Of a stretch of DNA of 64,000 bases, positions 23,976-36,133 are shown piece by piece. The position numbers and the translations under genes are program-made. The notes beneath the pieces are model-generated. The model did no database searches and was not told the DNA's origin. It saw only the letters and a list, made by a program, of their open reading frames with translations. Positions within the stretch are counted from its first letter, which is position 1; the number at the start of each line of letters is the position of its first letter. This stretch comes from Hydractinia symbiolongicarpus (lineage: Eukaryota; Cnidaria; Hydrozoa; Anthoathecata; Hydractiniidae): positions 11,507,501 through 11,571,500 of the forward strand of contig NC_079881.1 in NCBI RefSeq assembly GCF_029227915.1. Direction: 5' to 3'.

Positions 23976-26721
23976 AAGCAAAACTAATAATATGACCACC
24001 TTGTTATTTTCTGTTTTGTTGGGTTTTTTATTGAGAGAAAGTAAACACTCGGGGAAAAAGAACCAGTGACATACAAATTTGCGCTGATTATAAAAATGGA
24101 AATTTTTTATTTAGATACGACTGATTAAAAATAAGCTGTTCCTATTTTCAAGATGAGGTTGCCATGTTCTTTTTTTCGTTTTTTTCGTTTTTTTCGTTTT
24201 TTGTTTATTTTGTTTTTTCTTATTTTTCAGGAAATTGTTCAAAGTTTTCTTTTCCTAACCCTTTCTGTGATATGGTTTTTTGTAGATCTTTGGTATATCT
24301 CAACACTGATATTGTTAACGAATCGCCTGTTTAAACGAAATTTAAAAGCAAGCACAAACAACTCTACTATTGCGCAAATGCTGGTAAAGTCCAATGCCGC
24401 TATCATCGCGAACTTTCATTTGTCTAATACCCAGGCTTTACAAATTCCAAAATGTTTCCCACTTATAAGATTAGCATATATAATAGCTAAAAATGTTAAT
24501 TATGTTTTGTCATAATTTATGTCAACATCGCAATTAGAAATGTTCGTGCTGGTCCAATGTACACATTTCAGCATGGGAATTTCAGAGCGAGTTGTGCAAG
24601 TTTTCACATACTTCAATGTTAAGTATCGCTACGCTAAAACTGATTATTGTGTACCACATGAATATGGGTAGTATAGGAGAATTAGGAGAAGCTCCGAAAG
24701 ATTTTTATCCTAAAACTCGTCCTTAGGCTCTTCTTCCTAGGTTGCCTTTTATTTTCTTCAACCATAATTGTCACACGGAGAGTTGCTGATCAAGCGTGCA
24801 GACAGGTCAGTAAGTGATCCCTAAATTGACTCAAACACAAGTGGAATCTATCCGTGATATCGTGGTTTCGTTTTTGTGTTATAAGTTGTTCCTATTTATG
24901 TTACGTGGTAGGAAAAAATAAAGTAATAGACGCTTACATTTTCGTTCCCAGGGTTTCTTGACCCTTGAGTTGTTATTTCATCAAAAAGAAAAATGCCCTG
25001 AAAACGAGGAGTATGTCCGAAATGCATAAAATGTACTAGGTGAGACGTTTAATTAATTGCTTTCTACTCTTTTCTTTATTAATCAATAAAAAAAATTATA
25101 AAATAAAGTGAAACAGGTAATTTTATGGTTGCTTATTAGAAATATTTTATTATATTTTCAGAGCATGTCATTATCGCAACCATGACAACGAGCATAATGG
25201 CTGCTTGTGTATAAACAAAACACGTTTATTTATATTTTACTCTCATGGAGCTTGTCACCTAGCAATAAGACATGCCCATGAACAGTTCCATAAATAAACC
25301 TTTCACTATCGAAGTCATTAATACTCTTTGAGTAATAGGTTTCAGCACTATAAGACTGCACATTTTGATACCAGCAATTAGAGAATCACATGCAAACCTT
25401 ATTAACAACATGCTAACACACATGCGTACAAAGTCTTAAAATCGGACTTTTAAATCTCGAAATGCGATATATGCGTTACTTAAGCAGAATTATGTCAACT
25501 GACAATCCTATAAACCTTTCAATCCCTTAAAGAACAATAGATATACGAAAGGAAATATATGAAAAGAAGTCCACATAAAAATTTCACTTAAGAATTATGT
25601 AGGCCTAAAAAGTCAGCCAGTCAGAGTATTGCCACAAACTGTATGTTCTACTAAGGCGAAGTCTCTACTTGAATCTCACCAGAGCTCAATTCTCTTATAC
25701 ATTCTCTTTGGGGATATAATTTCTCAGCAGCTTAATAAATTTTTTTTTGTACTACAAAATGGTATATTCTAACAAAATTTGCCCGCACTCGCAACAGTGT
25801 TAGAACAATAAGATCCCACACGACAAAAGTAAACAAAGTCATTGCACGTTATTTTCATAAAGTATATTATTATTATGCAATCGTTTACACAGTTCAGATG
25901 ATACGACCAGATTGAAATTCAGATACATTTGTTTCGAAGCGCACGACGATCTAATACTTCTGAGGGCAGTGTCATTATTGTTGTTGTTTATAATTACAAA
26001 ATTTGTAAACATGATGACCTGTATAGCTAAGATAGGTATAACGTCAGAAGTTCGATTTATAGAAAGAGGGAATTTTGTCGTAAACATCTTAAAAAAAGGT
26101 CGTAAGTACGACACAACACGTCATCTTATTGAATGACATTGACTTCATTTTGACGTCATGTTATTACTTTTGTTTCACTATGGGAGACATGGTGATAACA
26201 AATGAGATAAACAGACTTTCTGGATGATACTAAATAATGTTATAAATAATCTGTTGACAAGAATAAATTTCTTGCAATTTATTTAAGAGTCCAGTTACGC
26301 GTTAGAGAATTTCATCTCAGCCATGTTTATTATATCCAAAATGACAAAAAATATATTTGAACCTGTTTTTTCTTATGCAATATCTTGTGGGTTTTAGAGA
26401 AAATGATTTGTAGAAATGGTTAGTCTATATAATAATACTCGCTGCGGGTCTGCTAATCAATTTAAACAAGACGTATCATATACGCAAACAACCTCACGAA
26501 TAAATTTTACAAAAAGCTGTCTATCAAATTGTGATTTCTGTTACGCAAATTGATTTGTGAGATCTTCTTGAACGGAAAATTCCTCGAAATTTCAATTTTC
26601 GTTGAGTCAGTCTGAAGTAAACTGACTGGCAGGAAGAAGAAAGACCACAAGCCGCACCTAAATTTGCAAAATTCAGTTATTCAGTACCCCCCAAATAATT
26701 TCTTAAAATATGTTCAAAGTA
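23523..26721. other. Intergenic, with CAA microsatellite; no gene seen
   Basis: Contains a (CAA)n microsatellite at about 23900-23990 and a short T-rich tract with CGTTTTTT repeats near 24165-24200. At 24494-24523 is a single arm of the hairpin found whole at 47974-48017. The open frames in this stretch have no recognisable domains. Confidence 0.35.
23900..23990. repeat. CAA/CAG-type microsatellite
   Basis: Imperfect runs of CAACAACAACAG and, at 23941-23972, an uninterrupted run of about ten CAA triplets. Not in a recognisable coding frame. Confidence 0.8.
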
Positions 26722-27307
26722 CAGTAGACTCCCGGTTATTCGAACCTGCACTTATTCGAATAATTCGGTTATTCGAAGTGAGATGGCGTTCCCCTTGGAT
26801 CTGCTTACCCAACTCAGGCAAAAACACTCTCGGTTATTCGAACTTCAGTTATTCGAATAATTCGGTTATTCGAAGTGATTTTTATTCCCCTTGAGGCCAA
26901 TTATAGGCTAAGTCACAATCAGTTATTCGAAAAGATGGTCTTTGTTTGACGAGAATGGTCTTGAAATCCGAAAGCAGTTAAACATGATAACACGTACATG
27001 TCAAAAACACTACATCGATAGTAAAAAACAATGTAGCATTAAAGATTTTTTTAAGAGTAGAACTCCTTGTATTTACTAGATACATTTTCTTTACAACTTT
27101 CATATTTTAAAACCTGTTAACAATTTGTTCAAATTTATTCTTTCTTCAAAAAGTAAAAATTCTTTGTGTTTACACGCTCAACTGAACCACAATGCCTCAA
27201 TTACTTAAGAAAAGTCCATCCCATTAAGGTTAAGTTGAAAATCTGGCGGGAAAACGAATTTTTCAGTTATTAGAACTGAATGGCTTCGAATAACCTGGAG
27301 TCTACTG
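26722..27307. mobile_element. pogo/Tigger-like MITE with TA target duplication
   Basis: 586 bp bounded by TA on both sides. Inverted ends are CAGTAGACTCCCGGTTATTC at the left and the complement of GAATAACCTGGAGTCTACTG at the right, with further GGTTATTCGAA copies just inside (subterminal repeats). The CAGT start, TA duplication and TTATTCGAA subterminal words are typical of pogo/Tigger non-autonomous elements. Inside, a relic reading frame (about 26981-27079) ends in a PIP-box motif, see findings. Confidence 0.85.
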
Positions 27308-27329
27308 TATGTTTAAAATATGGTTATAA

Positions 27330-27480
27330 TCTATATTATAATGCCCGTATACGTCTGTCCGTCCGTCCGTCCGTCTGTCTGTCACGCAAAATGGTAGCTT
27401 AGCTGCGCAATAGCGAGAAGCACGCAATGCGGTATAAAAAGGACGGGCGAACCCGTGGATTTTCCACGGGCTAACGACTA
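27330..27480 (+). mobile_element. Helitron-like element
   Basis: Starts TCTATATTATAATGCCCG after an A, carries a CCGT/CTGT microsatellite-like run, ATGGTAGCTTAGCTGCGC and AAAGGACGGGCGAACCCG, and ends with the hairpin CCCGTGGATTTTCCACGGG and CTAACGACTA. Immediately followed by the start of another copy. Confidence 0.75.
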
Positions 27481-27857
27481 TCTATATTATAATGCCCGTA
27501 TACGTCTGTCCGTCCGTCCGTCCGTCTGTCACGCAAAATGGTAGCTTAGCTGCGACGGTGGTGGCTTTGATTTTGATACTATTCGCGCCCCTTTCAACTT
27601 TTCGTTACCACCATGACAGACCGCAGCCCATACTAAATCACACATTTCTACGAATGTGTGAAATTATAAGTATATTGAAGAAAAATTATTATAAAATTAT
27701 TACTGTACTATAGAATACTAGTCGTTAACCCGTGGAAAATCCACGGGTTCGCCCGTCCTTTTTATACCGCATTGCGTGTTTCTCGCTATTGCGCAGCTAA
27801 GCTACCATTTTGCGTGACAGACAGACAGACAGACGTATACGGGCATTATAATATAAA
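27481..27857. mobile_element. Helitron-like 5' end plus inverted complete copy
   Basis: 27481 to about 27560 repeats the 5' part of the family (TCTATATTATAATGCCCG through TTAGCTGCG), then 150 bp of unrelated sequence, then from 27718 a copy in the opposite orientation (CTAGTCGTTAACCCGTGG, hairpin, GGGTTCGCCCGTCC, ending GGGCATTATAATATAAAT). The pair therefore has inverted ends of roughly 80 bp around a unique core. Confidence 0.65.
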
Positions 27858-27904
27858 TATTTAATGATATTATATAAGTGTATCCTGGCCTTAAAGCTAC
27901 ATTC

Positions 27905-28079
27905 AGCAGAACTAATTAATTATTCATTAATTTCAATTTAAAGAGGAATTGTTGAGGCTGAATATTTTTGGTGGAAGATAATGTAATTATAGCTATAAAA
28001 TCGTGTTATAAAAGAATATGTAGTCTGAAAATAACCTTTCGTAACTGATTATGTAAAAAAAAATTGCTGCCACCTTTAA
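27905..28079 (+). repeat. Interspersed repeat, copy 2 (partner at 12641-12815)
   Basis: Inverted relative to copy 1, with about 80 percent apparent identity over most of its length. It follows directly on the inverted Helitron copy. Non-coding; class unknown. Confidence 0.6.
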
Positions 28080-28438
28080 AGATATTTTCCAAGTTGTTTT
28101 TCAGAGAAAGAAGAAAGTAAATTAATTTTCAGCCTTACCGTTGTTCTTATTTTGTTTTTATTGTTCATCGATTTTCAGGTTTATTATTTTTCTTTTAAAA
28201 TTGTTCTTATAGAGAAAAGAAGTTTATGTAAGTTAAGTTAGCTATGATTTACAGTTACAATAATAATAATCAAAAATTGAACTTTAAAATTTTAGAATAT
28301 TCGATGATTTTTTCCCCCACATTACTCAGTCCTCTTCAAAGTTCAGTACTTTTTCAGATTATTGCTAATGGCGGAAATCCTTAAGCCGCAGGGCTTCTTG
28401 TTGTGTATTCGCTTCTTGCTACTGTTCTATCGTAAAAT

Positions 28439-28763
28439 GCCGTAATCAAGCGCAACACTTATTAGCGGTGATATTAAGATTTCAGTGCGCTTATCTAAAG
28501 GCGCGCTTATCCACGGGTGCACTTATAATCGAGTATAAAAAAGTTCAAGGGAAAACGTAAGAATAATTGAATATTTCTTTAATGATATGTATTGCCCTGT
28601 AAAGTTGATATAAAGTCTGTTTGCTCTAAAATGCCTCTCCTCCTTAATCTTCGTCATCTTCAAACGCGTTAATCTAAGGGTGCGCTCAAAAACGGGAGAT
28701 TTTTGTAGGGATTTGGTGCGCTCAAATACGGGTACGCTTATAACCGAGTGCGCTAGATTACGG
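28439..28763. mobile_element. MITE with CCGTAATC(A/T)AGCGCA ends
   Basis: Left end CCGTAATCAAGCGCAACAC, right end GAGTGCGCTAGATTACGG, which is its imperfect inverse. Inside are repeated words GCGCTTAT, GGGTGCGCT and TATAATCGAGT in both orientations. About 325 bp, no coding capacity. The class cannot be fixed because no clean target duplication is seen. Confidence 0.6.
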
Positions 28764-29379
28764 TATTATACGGTATTATATGTATCGCAGATGTGTAGGT
28801 GGTTATGGCAAATTTTAAATTTTATAAAAGAGCGCTTATTCATTAGAGTGTAAAATTGTCTGCATTAAGTTATTTCTTTGCTTTCTCAGAAAACCATTCG
28901 AAAAAAGGAGTTGTTTATTGCAATTTTTAAATTTATGAAGGGCTGTGTATATGAGGAAATACACGTTTTCCGAATTGCATGTCTTTTATAATATTATAAT
29001 TTTGATATTTCATTTTAAGATCATGTTCAGAATCATTGAATTAATACGTGCATAAATTTTTAACTTAACTTGACGTGGTATTTGTGATACGGTCAAAATT
29101 AAAAAACCTATTTTAACAGGTTTGGTAAAGAATTCAATTCTTATCAAGTTTGAAAGTTGAAAACAACAGCGGTACTTTCAAAAAAACTTATTTGGGAAAA
29201 ATATTCAAACAAAACATTTCAGTGTATATATTGGGACAACATCCCTGAAAAACATTCTCTTAACTCGGATTATTTCAATAAAGCATTTATTCTGGCTGAA
29301 CTTTGGAATACTAGATCAATTGTTTATTGTAACAACAAAAACTGGAACAGTCATAACAAAACAACGAGTAGCGAACAAC
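28764..29379. other. Intergenic, no gene seen
   Basis: AT-rich. The 80-codon frame at 29157-29399 runs into the minisatellite and has no recognisable domain. Confidence 0.3.
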
Positions 29380-29762
29380 AAACAATCGATAACGAATAGC
29401 GTACAAAGAACAACGAACAATCGATAACGAATAGCGTACAAAGAACAACGAACAATAGCGAGTAGCGTGCAACGAAGAACGAACAATCGATAACGAATAG
29501 CATACAGAGAACAACGAACAATCGATAACGAATAGCGTACAAAGAACAACGAACAATAGCGAGTAGCGTGCAACGAAGAACGAACAATCGATAACGAATA
29601 GCGTACAAAGAACAACGAACAATAGCGAGTAGCGTGCAACGAAGAACGAACAATCGATAACGAGTAGCATACAGAGAACAACGAACAATCGATAACGAGA
29701 GGATATAATGAACAACGAACAACGAACAGCGAACAAGCAAAAATAAAAAATGCAGAACTAAC
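29363..29762. repeat. Minisatellite of CGAACAA/CGAATAGCG units
   Basis: About 400 bp of nested tandem repeats: short words ACAACGAACAATCGATAACG and AATAGCGAGTAGCGTGC alternate in a higher-order unit of roughly 100 bp repeated nearly exactly about three times (29418, 29534, 29601 onward). Because unit lengths avoid stops on the minus strand, three long overlapping minus frames (138-149 codons) appear, all repetitive and not genes. Confidence 0.85.
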
Positions 29763-31812
29763 CACAAACTACAAAGAACGAGTCTTGTTTCTTGTTGTAT
29801 TATCGAATATTGCTCCCACTATTAACACAGCTTTTATTTCTCGCATTAACCCACTGAAAGCCTAATATTTAATACTGCTTAACAAGCCAGTTAAAAACCT
29901 TCTCACAGACTCAAAATATATAAAAAAAATTACAGCCTCCCCCAAAGCAATTAAGAAACAACTTACTGTTCCCTTTTTTAACTACCCAATCTTATAAACT
30001 TCTTTACAACCTCACTACATAAATTATGTTTCTCCGCAATCTGTGCATGTTAAATACTTAATGATTGTTCAGTGAAAAACCCACGAATTGCTGACACTTT
30101 TAATTGAACTTTCGATACAAAAATTCCCTTCTCACAATCGCTTCTCATTAAACCGCGAAGGAAAACAAAAAGTGTGATCATGAGGAGTTTAAACGTTTAA
30201 TATCACTATATTCTTTCTGGTTTCGGTGAAACCCTGTTATGAAATCCAGACCATAAAAACTTGCATATTCATATCTAAACCCTATTGCTGGTAAATTTCA
30301 AATGCAAAAAGGTTGCGACATAAAGCTAGAAATTATCTATATTCGTAAAGTAAGGTGATCGAATAAGCTCTAGCTACTTAGTCATAACGCCTTGTCTAAA
30401 ACCTCTAAAATTAGATAAGCGCCGTGTGCTTAATGGGCGTAGACTAATTTTATGTGCTAAATGAGGTTAATTTTCGCAATATAGAACCTGAATAGGCATT
30501 TTATTTGGCATAAATATTGACTGTGATTACGTGTTGGAAAAATGTGGAATAACGTTAAAAACGCCTCCAATTGTTATCGTAAGGAAGCAAACACACATTA
30601 TTTTGAGGTAACAGAGATAACACACAGTGTTTATTTTATGAAGACAATTGTAAAAGAAACTGAAGTTTTGTGGTCAAACTTTTTAAAATTTAAAGGCTTT
30701 TGGAGTCACGACAAAACCTGGATACAAATTGAGTTGGAAAAACTATGTTGGGATGTTGTGTAGCATCTCAGCTTGATTCGTATTGTTAGTTCACTAAGTA
30801 AGTAGGTTTTGAGCTGACGTTAGCTCATGTAAAAATACTTTGGGGAGTTGGGGAAATACATTTTATTTACATGGGAGTTATAAAGTTTCTGTCAGTCAAT
30901 GAAGATCGAGTCACTTCCTAAACCTCCTAAGAATAGCCACAATCTTGACCTCACGAGGTGACGTCAGCTTATATCAATTAAGTCTGTTTCAATTAAAACA
31001 TATAATTAACTACGTGATTTTATGCGAAGAATGTCAATTCAATAATCTTCCAACTGACGAAATTAAACTTTTTCAGGAATCAAGCTTTATATGCCAAACT
31101 TAGTTTTCGGAATTCGCTATTTTACACAGCACCAACTTTTTTTTTTTTTTTGGTTTTATTTATTTTCACAATTTTTGTTTAACCCAGCGTTTTGTAAAAA
31201 GTATTTTCGCATGGTCGGTTATTATTCATACACAATACACTTTGGGAGTATCGTAAATGTCTTCTTTCCAGATCTTAAGAACGGAAAGTCTTGTAAGAAA
31301 CAAAAACTTTAATGTCCTTGGGAATTTTATGCTAACCCTTGGCTCTATCTTTTGCGACTGTGTTACATTAACTGTAGAGATAATAGTGTGCTAGCACCTT
31401 ACTTAAAGCGCGCTTCTATGCCGAGTGAGCTACTTCTATACCATCTTGGCTAATGTTTCTTATGAAACATAACATTTAATTTTAATGATATTTTAATTAT
31501 TTTTGAATTAATTTGGAATTATAGTGTCAAAAAGGTGATTCTGGAAAATTTTCCTGCATTTTACAGGAAGCTGACCTTAGACAAGCAATGTTAACAACAA
31601 TGTTTGAATTCTCTTCTAAATGCGAAAATTTGTTTTATGGGGGGATAATGGGATTTTTCGCCTGTTGGAAATGTTTGGTATTAAGTAAAGTAGTTAATAT
31701 TAGGGTTAAATAATTAAAAAAATTGTAAAATAATTTGTCTCTAGAAAAAAGAAAAAACAGGTATACAAAAATTAGAACGCTTTAAAAACATACACAACTG
31801 ACATAAAAATAT
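29763..31812. other. Intergenic, no gene seen
   Basis: AT-rich, short frames only. A T-run of about 17 lies at 31138-31152. Nothing else could be supported. Confidence 0.3.
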
Positions 31813-32045
31813 GGCGCGTGGTTATGGAGTTTGTCTCGTAATCATAAGGTCCATGGTTCGGTTCACAGCGCGACATGTTTGGCAAGTCTTTGTCAAAGCT
31901 ACGGGTCAATCCATGCCATGTCAGAGAAATTGGGTAGGCAATGCCGGTGTATACTTAATGTATACATTCAGAATACAGGACCCACATTGATAACAGTGTT
32001 TGTGGCTATATCCTGTATAAATATTCAGAATAAAGTTTACTGGCA
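31813..32045 (+). repeat. Possible tRNA-derived SINE
   Basis: 31813-31874 resembles a worn tRNA: GGCGCGTGG start, an A-box-like TGGTTATGGAG, an anticodon-loop-like CTCGTAA (threonine CGT), a B-box-like GGTTCGGTTC and a GCGCG-type closing strand. Stem pairing is imperfect and there is no terminator, so a functional tRNA is unlikely. The following 170 bp, ending near AATAAAG, would be the SINE body. Comparison with other copies would settle it. Confidence 0.4.
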
Positions 32046-33498
32046 ACAGTATTTTCCTAGTTAGAGTGTTAATAATACTGGCTGTATAACGTAGCCACAA
32101 AACACTATAGCTACATTGTCAGCTTATCGTATCTAAAGAATTTATTGTTTGATCATAAAAATAATTGTAATTAATATGCTGACGTTGCAAAAATATAACA
32201 AAAGCAATAATTTAAATGTAATTAAAGAAAATGGTGCTTCAATGATCCGAAACTGTGGAAGTAACTGTTCTTTTTCCTTCTTAAAAGTTTCCAAACGTCA
32301 ATTATCAAGCTACGCAAATTAGCTAGATTACTAATAATCAAGATTGTAAAAAATGATGTAAACTGTATTAAGGAGTTTCCATACGACTTCATTTTTCAGG
32401 ACCTTTTTTTCTCGAGTTTAAACTTGATGGTAATCAATTTCCCGGTTCAGAGAAAAAGATGTTCAGAATAAAATCGATGGTGTAAACAGAAGGAACCTTT
32501 CGCTACGAAATTTAAAAATATTGACACCAACTAAAAAAGATAAGAAAACTTTTTCAGTAAAGAGGGAACTGTTACTGTTAGTTTATGAATTTAACTACCA
32601 ATGCCCCCTAAACAAGTAGTTGATTTTTGTGTTTGTTAGGAAGATTTGAAAATAATTTGACTTTAACTTTTGTTCCTAAATTCAACGCTAACAGGTCTCT
32701 CCTACTTAACACAAAACACGCATTGTAAAAAAGTGTTGAAATTTTGTGAAAAAGGAAGTGGAGAAGAAAACCTCGTTTTTTCCAATATTTTGTTGACAGT
32801 GTCAAGGATTTTATCAAAAGGTACGGATTGTGCAATTGTTCACATTTCCTTTTATTTCATTGGTTAAAAGCTCAAGAGAAAAAATACGAGCTGAAAAAGT
32901 CGACTGAGTTCGACTTTTTGAGAGAAGTTCAGGAACATCTTTTTACGTTGAGTCAGCATTCATTCTACTTTAATGCGCATGTTTATGGGAAAAGTATGGA
33001 AATCTACCTTCAGTCTGATCTTGTAGGAAAAAAAACCAGTGTTTTTCTTACTCCAAGGCGTAATATGTAGCATGACGTTGTAAAAATAACAACATTTGTT
33101 TTACGACCATTTATCAAGGATAGGTTCTTTGTTTTTCGCTGGTAATGTTCAAAAGCAATATTAGCAAAAGTGTCCTACTTATTATTTTAGTGGTGTGAGA
33201 AGAAAGCTACTCAACTGAACGATGATCTTTATTTTATTTGCTTATGGAAGGAATTATTTTCTGCTAATTAAGCATTTAAATGTTGCTAGAAAAGCATTTG
33301 TGACGGTATGTTGACATTTGTTAAATAAATGGAAAAGACATCAATATACGAATATGCTTCTACACGCGTAGATTCAACCTTTCATCTTGTCCCTGTGGTA
33401 TTACCCATATAGTAGTAGAATTGAGACTTTGTGCTAACGATACACGAAATAGAGATCTCAGATTTATGCAGGATGGGCGATATATAATATATTATGGA
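32046..33498. other. Intergenic, no gene seen
   Basis: Overlapping short frames at 32608-33070 on both strands, none with a recognisable domain. Confidence 0.3.
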
Positions 33499-33660
33499 CT
33501 AGTCGTTAGCCTGTGAAAAATCCACGTGTTCACCCAACATTTAAATTCACCGTCGAAACAAAGTAGATAGAAATATATCGCATTTGATATTCGTGCTTCC
33601 TTAGCCCGTCTTTGTAACTCTGTGGGGGGTCCGCGCAGAGACAGACAAAATACGGCTAAT
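33499..33660 (-). mobile_element. Worn inverted Helitron-like copy
   Basis: Begins CTAGTCGTTAGCCTGTGAAA (its 3' end inverted) and continues through ATATATCGCATTTGATATTC and GGGGGGTCCGCGCAGAGAC, matching the reverse complement of the 14418-14589 copy. The 5' terminus is decayed. Confidence 0.6.
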
Positions 33661-33774
33661 ACAAACAATGGTCAAAATATAATTTCATCTGACTTATCGG
33701 ACAAACTCTTGTGTTAGACAAATTTTTTCGAAGGTCTTAAATTTTTTACTATTTGTTTTAAGCGCAGTTTAAAT

Positions 33775-34075
33775 GCAGTTATGTTAGTCCATTTAGTGTC
33801 ATCTCCTGACCGCGAACCGGCTTGTTGAGCAGGTAAACAAGATAGAACAATGCTTGACGCATCTCTGGCGGTAACGTTGCATAGTCACAGTCGAAGGGAA
33901 GGAAGAGCCAGCCGTTAGGTTGGAATCCCCGAGGGATTTGCAATTTTTGAAATGGCAAAACAGCATCGCATGACAAATGCTCCGCAGCCTAAATGGCTGT
34001 AAAATTTCGTCGGGCGGCAAAGGTTTCTGCGACATCCCGCGAAGATCCAAGAAATCAAAAAAATAGGCCATGCTG
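33775..34075 (-). pseudogene. Unidentified coding relic, minus strand
   Basis: Richer in G+C than its surroundings. Two minus frames read sensibly in succession: MAYFFDFLDLRGMSQKPLPP then, after a shift near 34000, LQIPRGFQPNGWLFLPF and LPPEMRQALFYLVYLLNKP, ending at 33779. Not recognised. It could be a fragment of a transposon gene or of a host exon carried here; the frameshift argues against a living gene. Confidence 0.35.
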
Positions 34076-34788
34076 ACGTCAGCAAGAATTGAAGTATAGA
34101 TAAGTGAACTTTAAGTTCAAAGTGTATGAGTCTAAAATGAAAAGGTCCTAAATGCATTTTTGTGGGTACATCTTTAAAATCAAGCTTTTGTTCCAATAAC
34201 TTTTTGAGCAGCCATAAATCTGATCAATTATTTTTTTTAAAATCAAATATTTAAACTAAATAAAAACTAAACTCGACAACGCGTGTTAACGTCATTTTGA
34301 TGTTCAATAAACAAAATACGATATTGGGAAAAACATTTATCTTGTCAAAGCAAGTGCTTTTGGAGTGGCAAAAATGTTGTAGGGACGAATTTTTTTGTGA
34401 TGTGCTTATGCTTCACAATGTGAAAAATCTGTAAAATTTTCGATAAGTTTATAAATCCTATAGGTGGAATTTTATTAATTCCATTGCCTGAAAGTAATAA
34501 AACTGGCATCATTATTATTTGAAAATTATATCAGAACTCTGCTGATGTAAAAACGGGGACTATTGACCCTAGATGTAGGGAGCTTTACTTATTTATAAAA
34601 TTAGCGAATCAGATCACAGCAATTGAAGTAATTAATTTAATCTGCATTTTTTCTATATCTTCGCTTTCCGAAGTGCGAGTAACCATATTTCTGGTAGTTA
34701 ATAGGAAATACTATTGATATGAGTATACCTCCATGATATGAGTATTTCTGTCTACACCATTTAGAGTTTCTTTCACCTTTCTTGCTGT

Positions 34789-35100
34789 CTAAAAAATAGA
34801 CTCTCGGTCTAAGATAGTTTTATTATCCCTGTCTAGAATATGATCATTTTTCCAGTTATGGTCCGCAATCTTATATTTATCTGTATCAGTTCCAATTTTT
34901 CTATCGTCTAGGGAATTGGTCTTTGTTTCAAGCGTATAAGTTTCTAGCAAAATCTTAGGAAATATATAATTGAATTTTGAACGCAAAAGGTTTAACGTAG
35001 CTATTAAATTCTTACCTGTTACTTCGCTCTTGACGCTTGTTGAAGTTCTCGTGTCAGAAAAAGCTTTTCTTTTATAATTCTCTGACATCAGAAAACACAT
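34789..35100 (-). CDS. Candidate open frame with possible splice donor, unidentified
   Basis: A 103-codon minus-strand frame with a charged, polar composition (MSENYKRKAFSDTRTSTS). Within it, AGTAACAGGTAAGAATT at about 35004-35021 is an excellent donor-like site, so the first 29 codons could be a first exon whose partner is not found. No domain recognised; might be chance. Confidence 0.25.
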   Translation of the reverse strand: MCFLMSENYKRKAFSDTRTSTSVKSEVTGKNLIATLNLLRSKFNYIFPKILLETYTLETKTNSLDDRKIGTDTDKYKIADHNWKNDHILDRDNKTILDRESIF

Positions 35101-35953
35101 GTTTACTCACGTAATAAATGCGCCATTAGACAAGTAGTGCACGTTTTTACATAAGGAAAAAAACAAGCAAATAACAAAAATGACGTCATTAAATTATTTG
35201 ATAACTTCCTCTTTTATTTAGCATTAAAAAAGATAAAAGAAAAACAATTTAGGTTGGTCAGAAATATTTGTAGAAAGAAAAAATATTAAAATGATTTACC
35301 AATTTTATTTCCTAAACATGGGGAAACACCCCTCGTTTCATTCATAAAGGGGCTGCAAAACAAGATGTTGATTTTTAATTTTATGACTTACACAAAAGTC
35401 GAGCCTTGACAATGAGCAAATGAGGAACACAACTTAAACGACGGATAGTACTTTACAAATATTCAATATCCCTACTTTAATTACTTACCTTGATTGAAAT
35501 AAATGTTTTTGGCAAAAGAAGCTAAACTTTTTTGATCTAGCTAGCTATATTCTTCTAAATTCTTCACAGAAAAAAATTATTGCATATATAAAGCCAGTCG
35601 AAGCAACAGCGAAAACATTAAAATCGTTTCAGAGGTATTATATAGCTTCTTAAGACTTTTTAATATAACATTTTTAACGAATACAGTCTACATACAACTT
35701 TCGATTTTATTGTTATGCATTATATTTTAAAGACTTTAATCTTATTTTACCGCCAAAAGAAAATATTAAAGGAAAATGTATCTATTTTTTGGAAAATAAC
35801 ATTAAAAAACATTAAAAAGTAGGTATTTCTTTTTACCTGAACCTAGGTTTACTGGGCTTCTAGGTGATCTGGTTATTTAGAAACGAAAGAATAGAATCTT
35901 AAATCATAAAAATCATAATCATAAAAAACTAATTATTTATCAACGGCCGTCTA
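35101..35953. other. Intergenic, no gene seen
   Basis: AT-rich sequence up to the left end of the pogo-like transposon. Nothing supported. Confidence 0.3.
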
Positions 35954-36133
35954 CCTTATCGGTAAAAAAAAGTCGGTGTAAAAAAAAGTCGGCAAAAAAT
36001 TTAGTCGGCAAAAAAGTTAGTCACTTAGCAAAAATTAGTCACTTTTTACCGGTTAATTTTTTTAATATTGGTCACTTATTGCCGACTTTTTTGACACCGC
36101 TGAATTAAAAGAGAACAAAGATTTTACAACAAT

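Noticed and set aside
29311-29767. Three overlapping minus-strand frames of 138-149 codons
   Set aside because: Produced by the minisatellite unit composition; no domain and no non-repeat sequence.
31813-31874. Functional tRNA-Thr gene
   Set aside because: Acceptor and anticodon stems pair poorly and there is no T-run after it; a SINE head is more likely.
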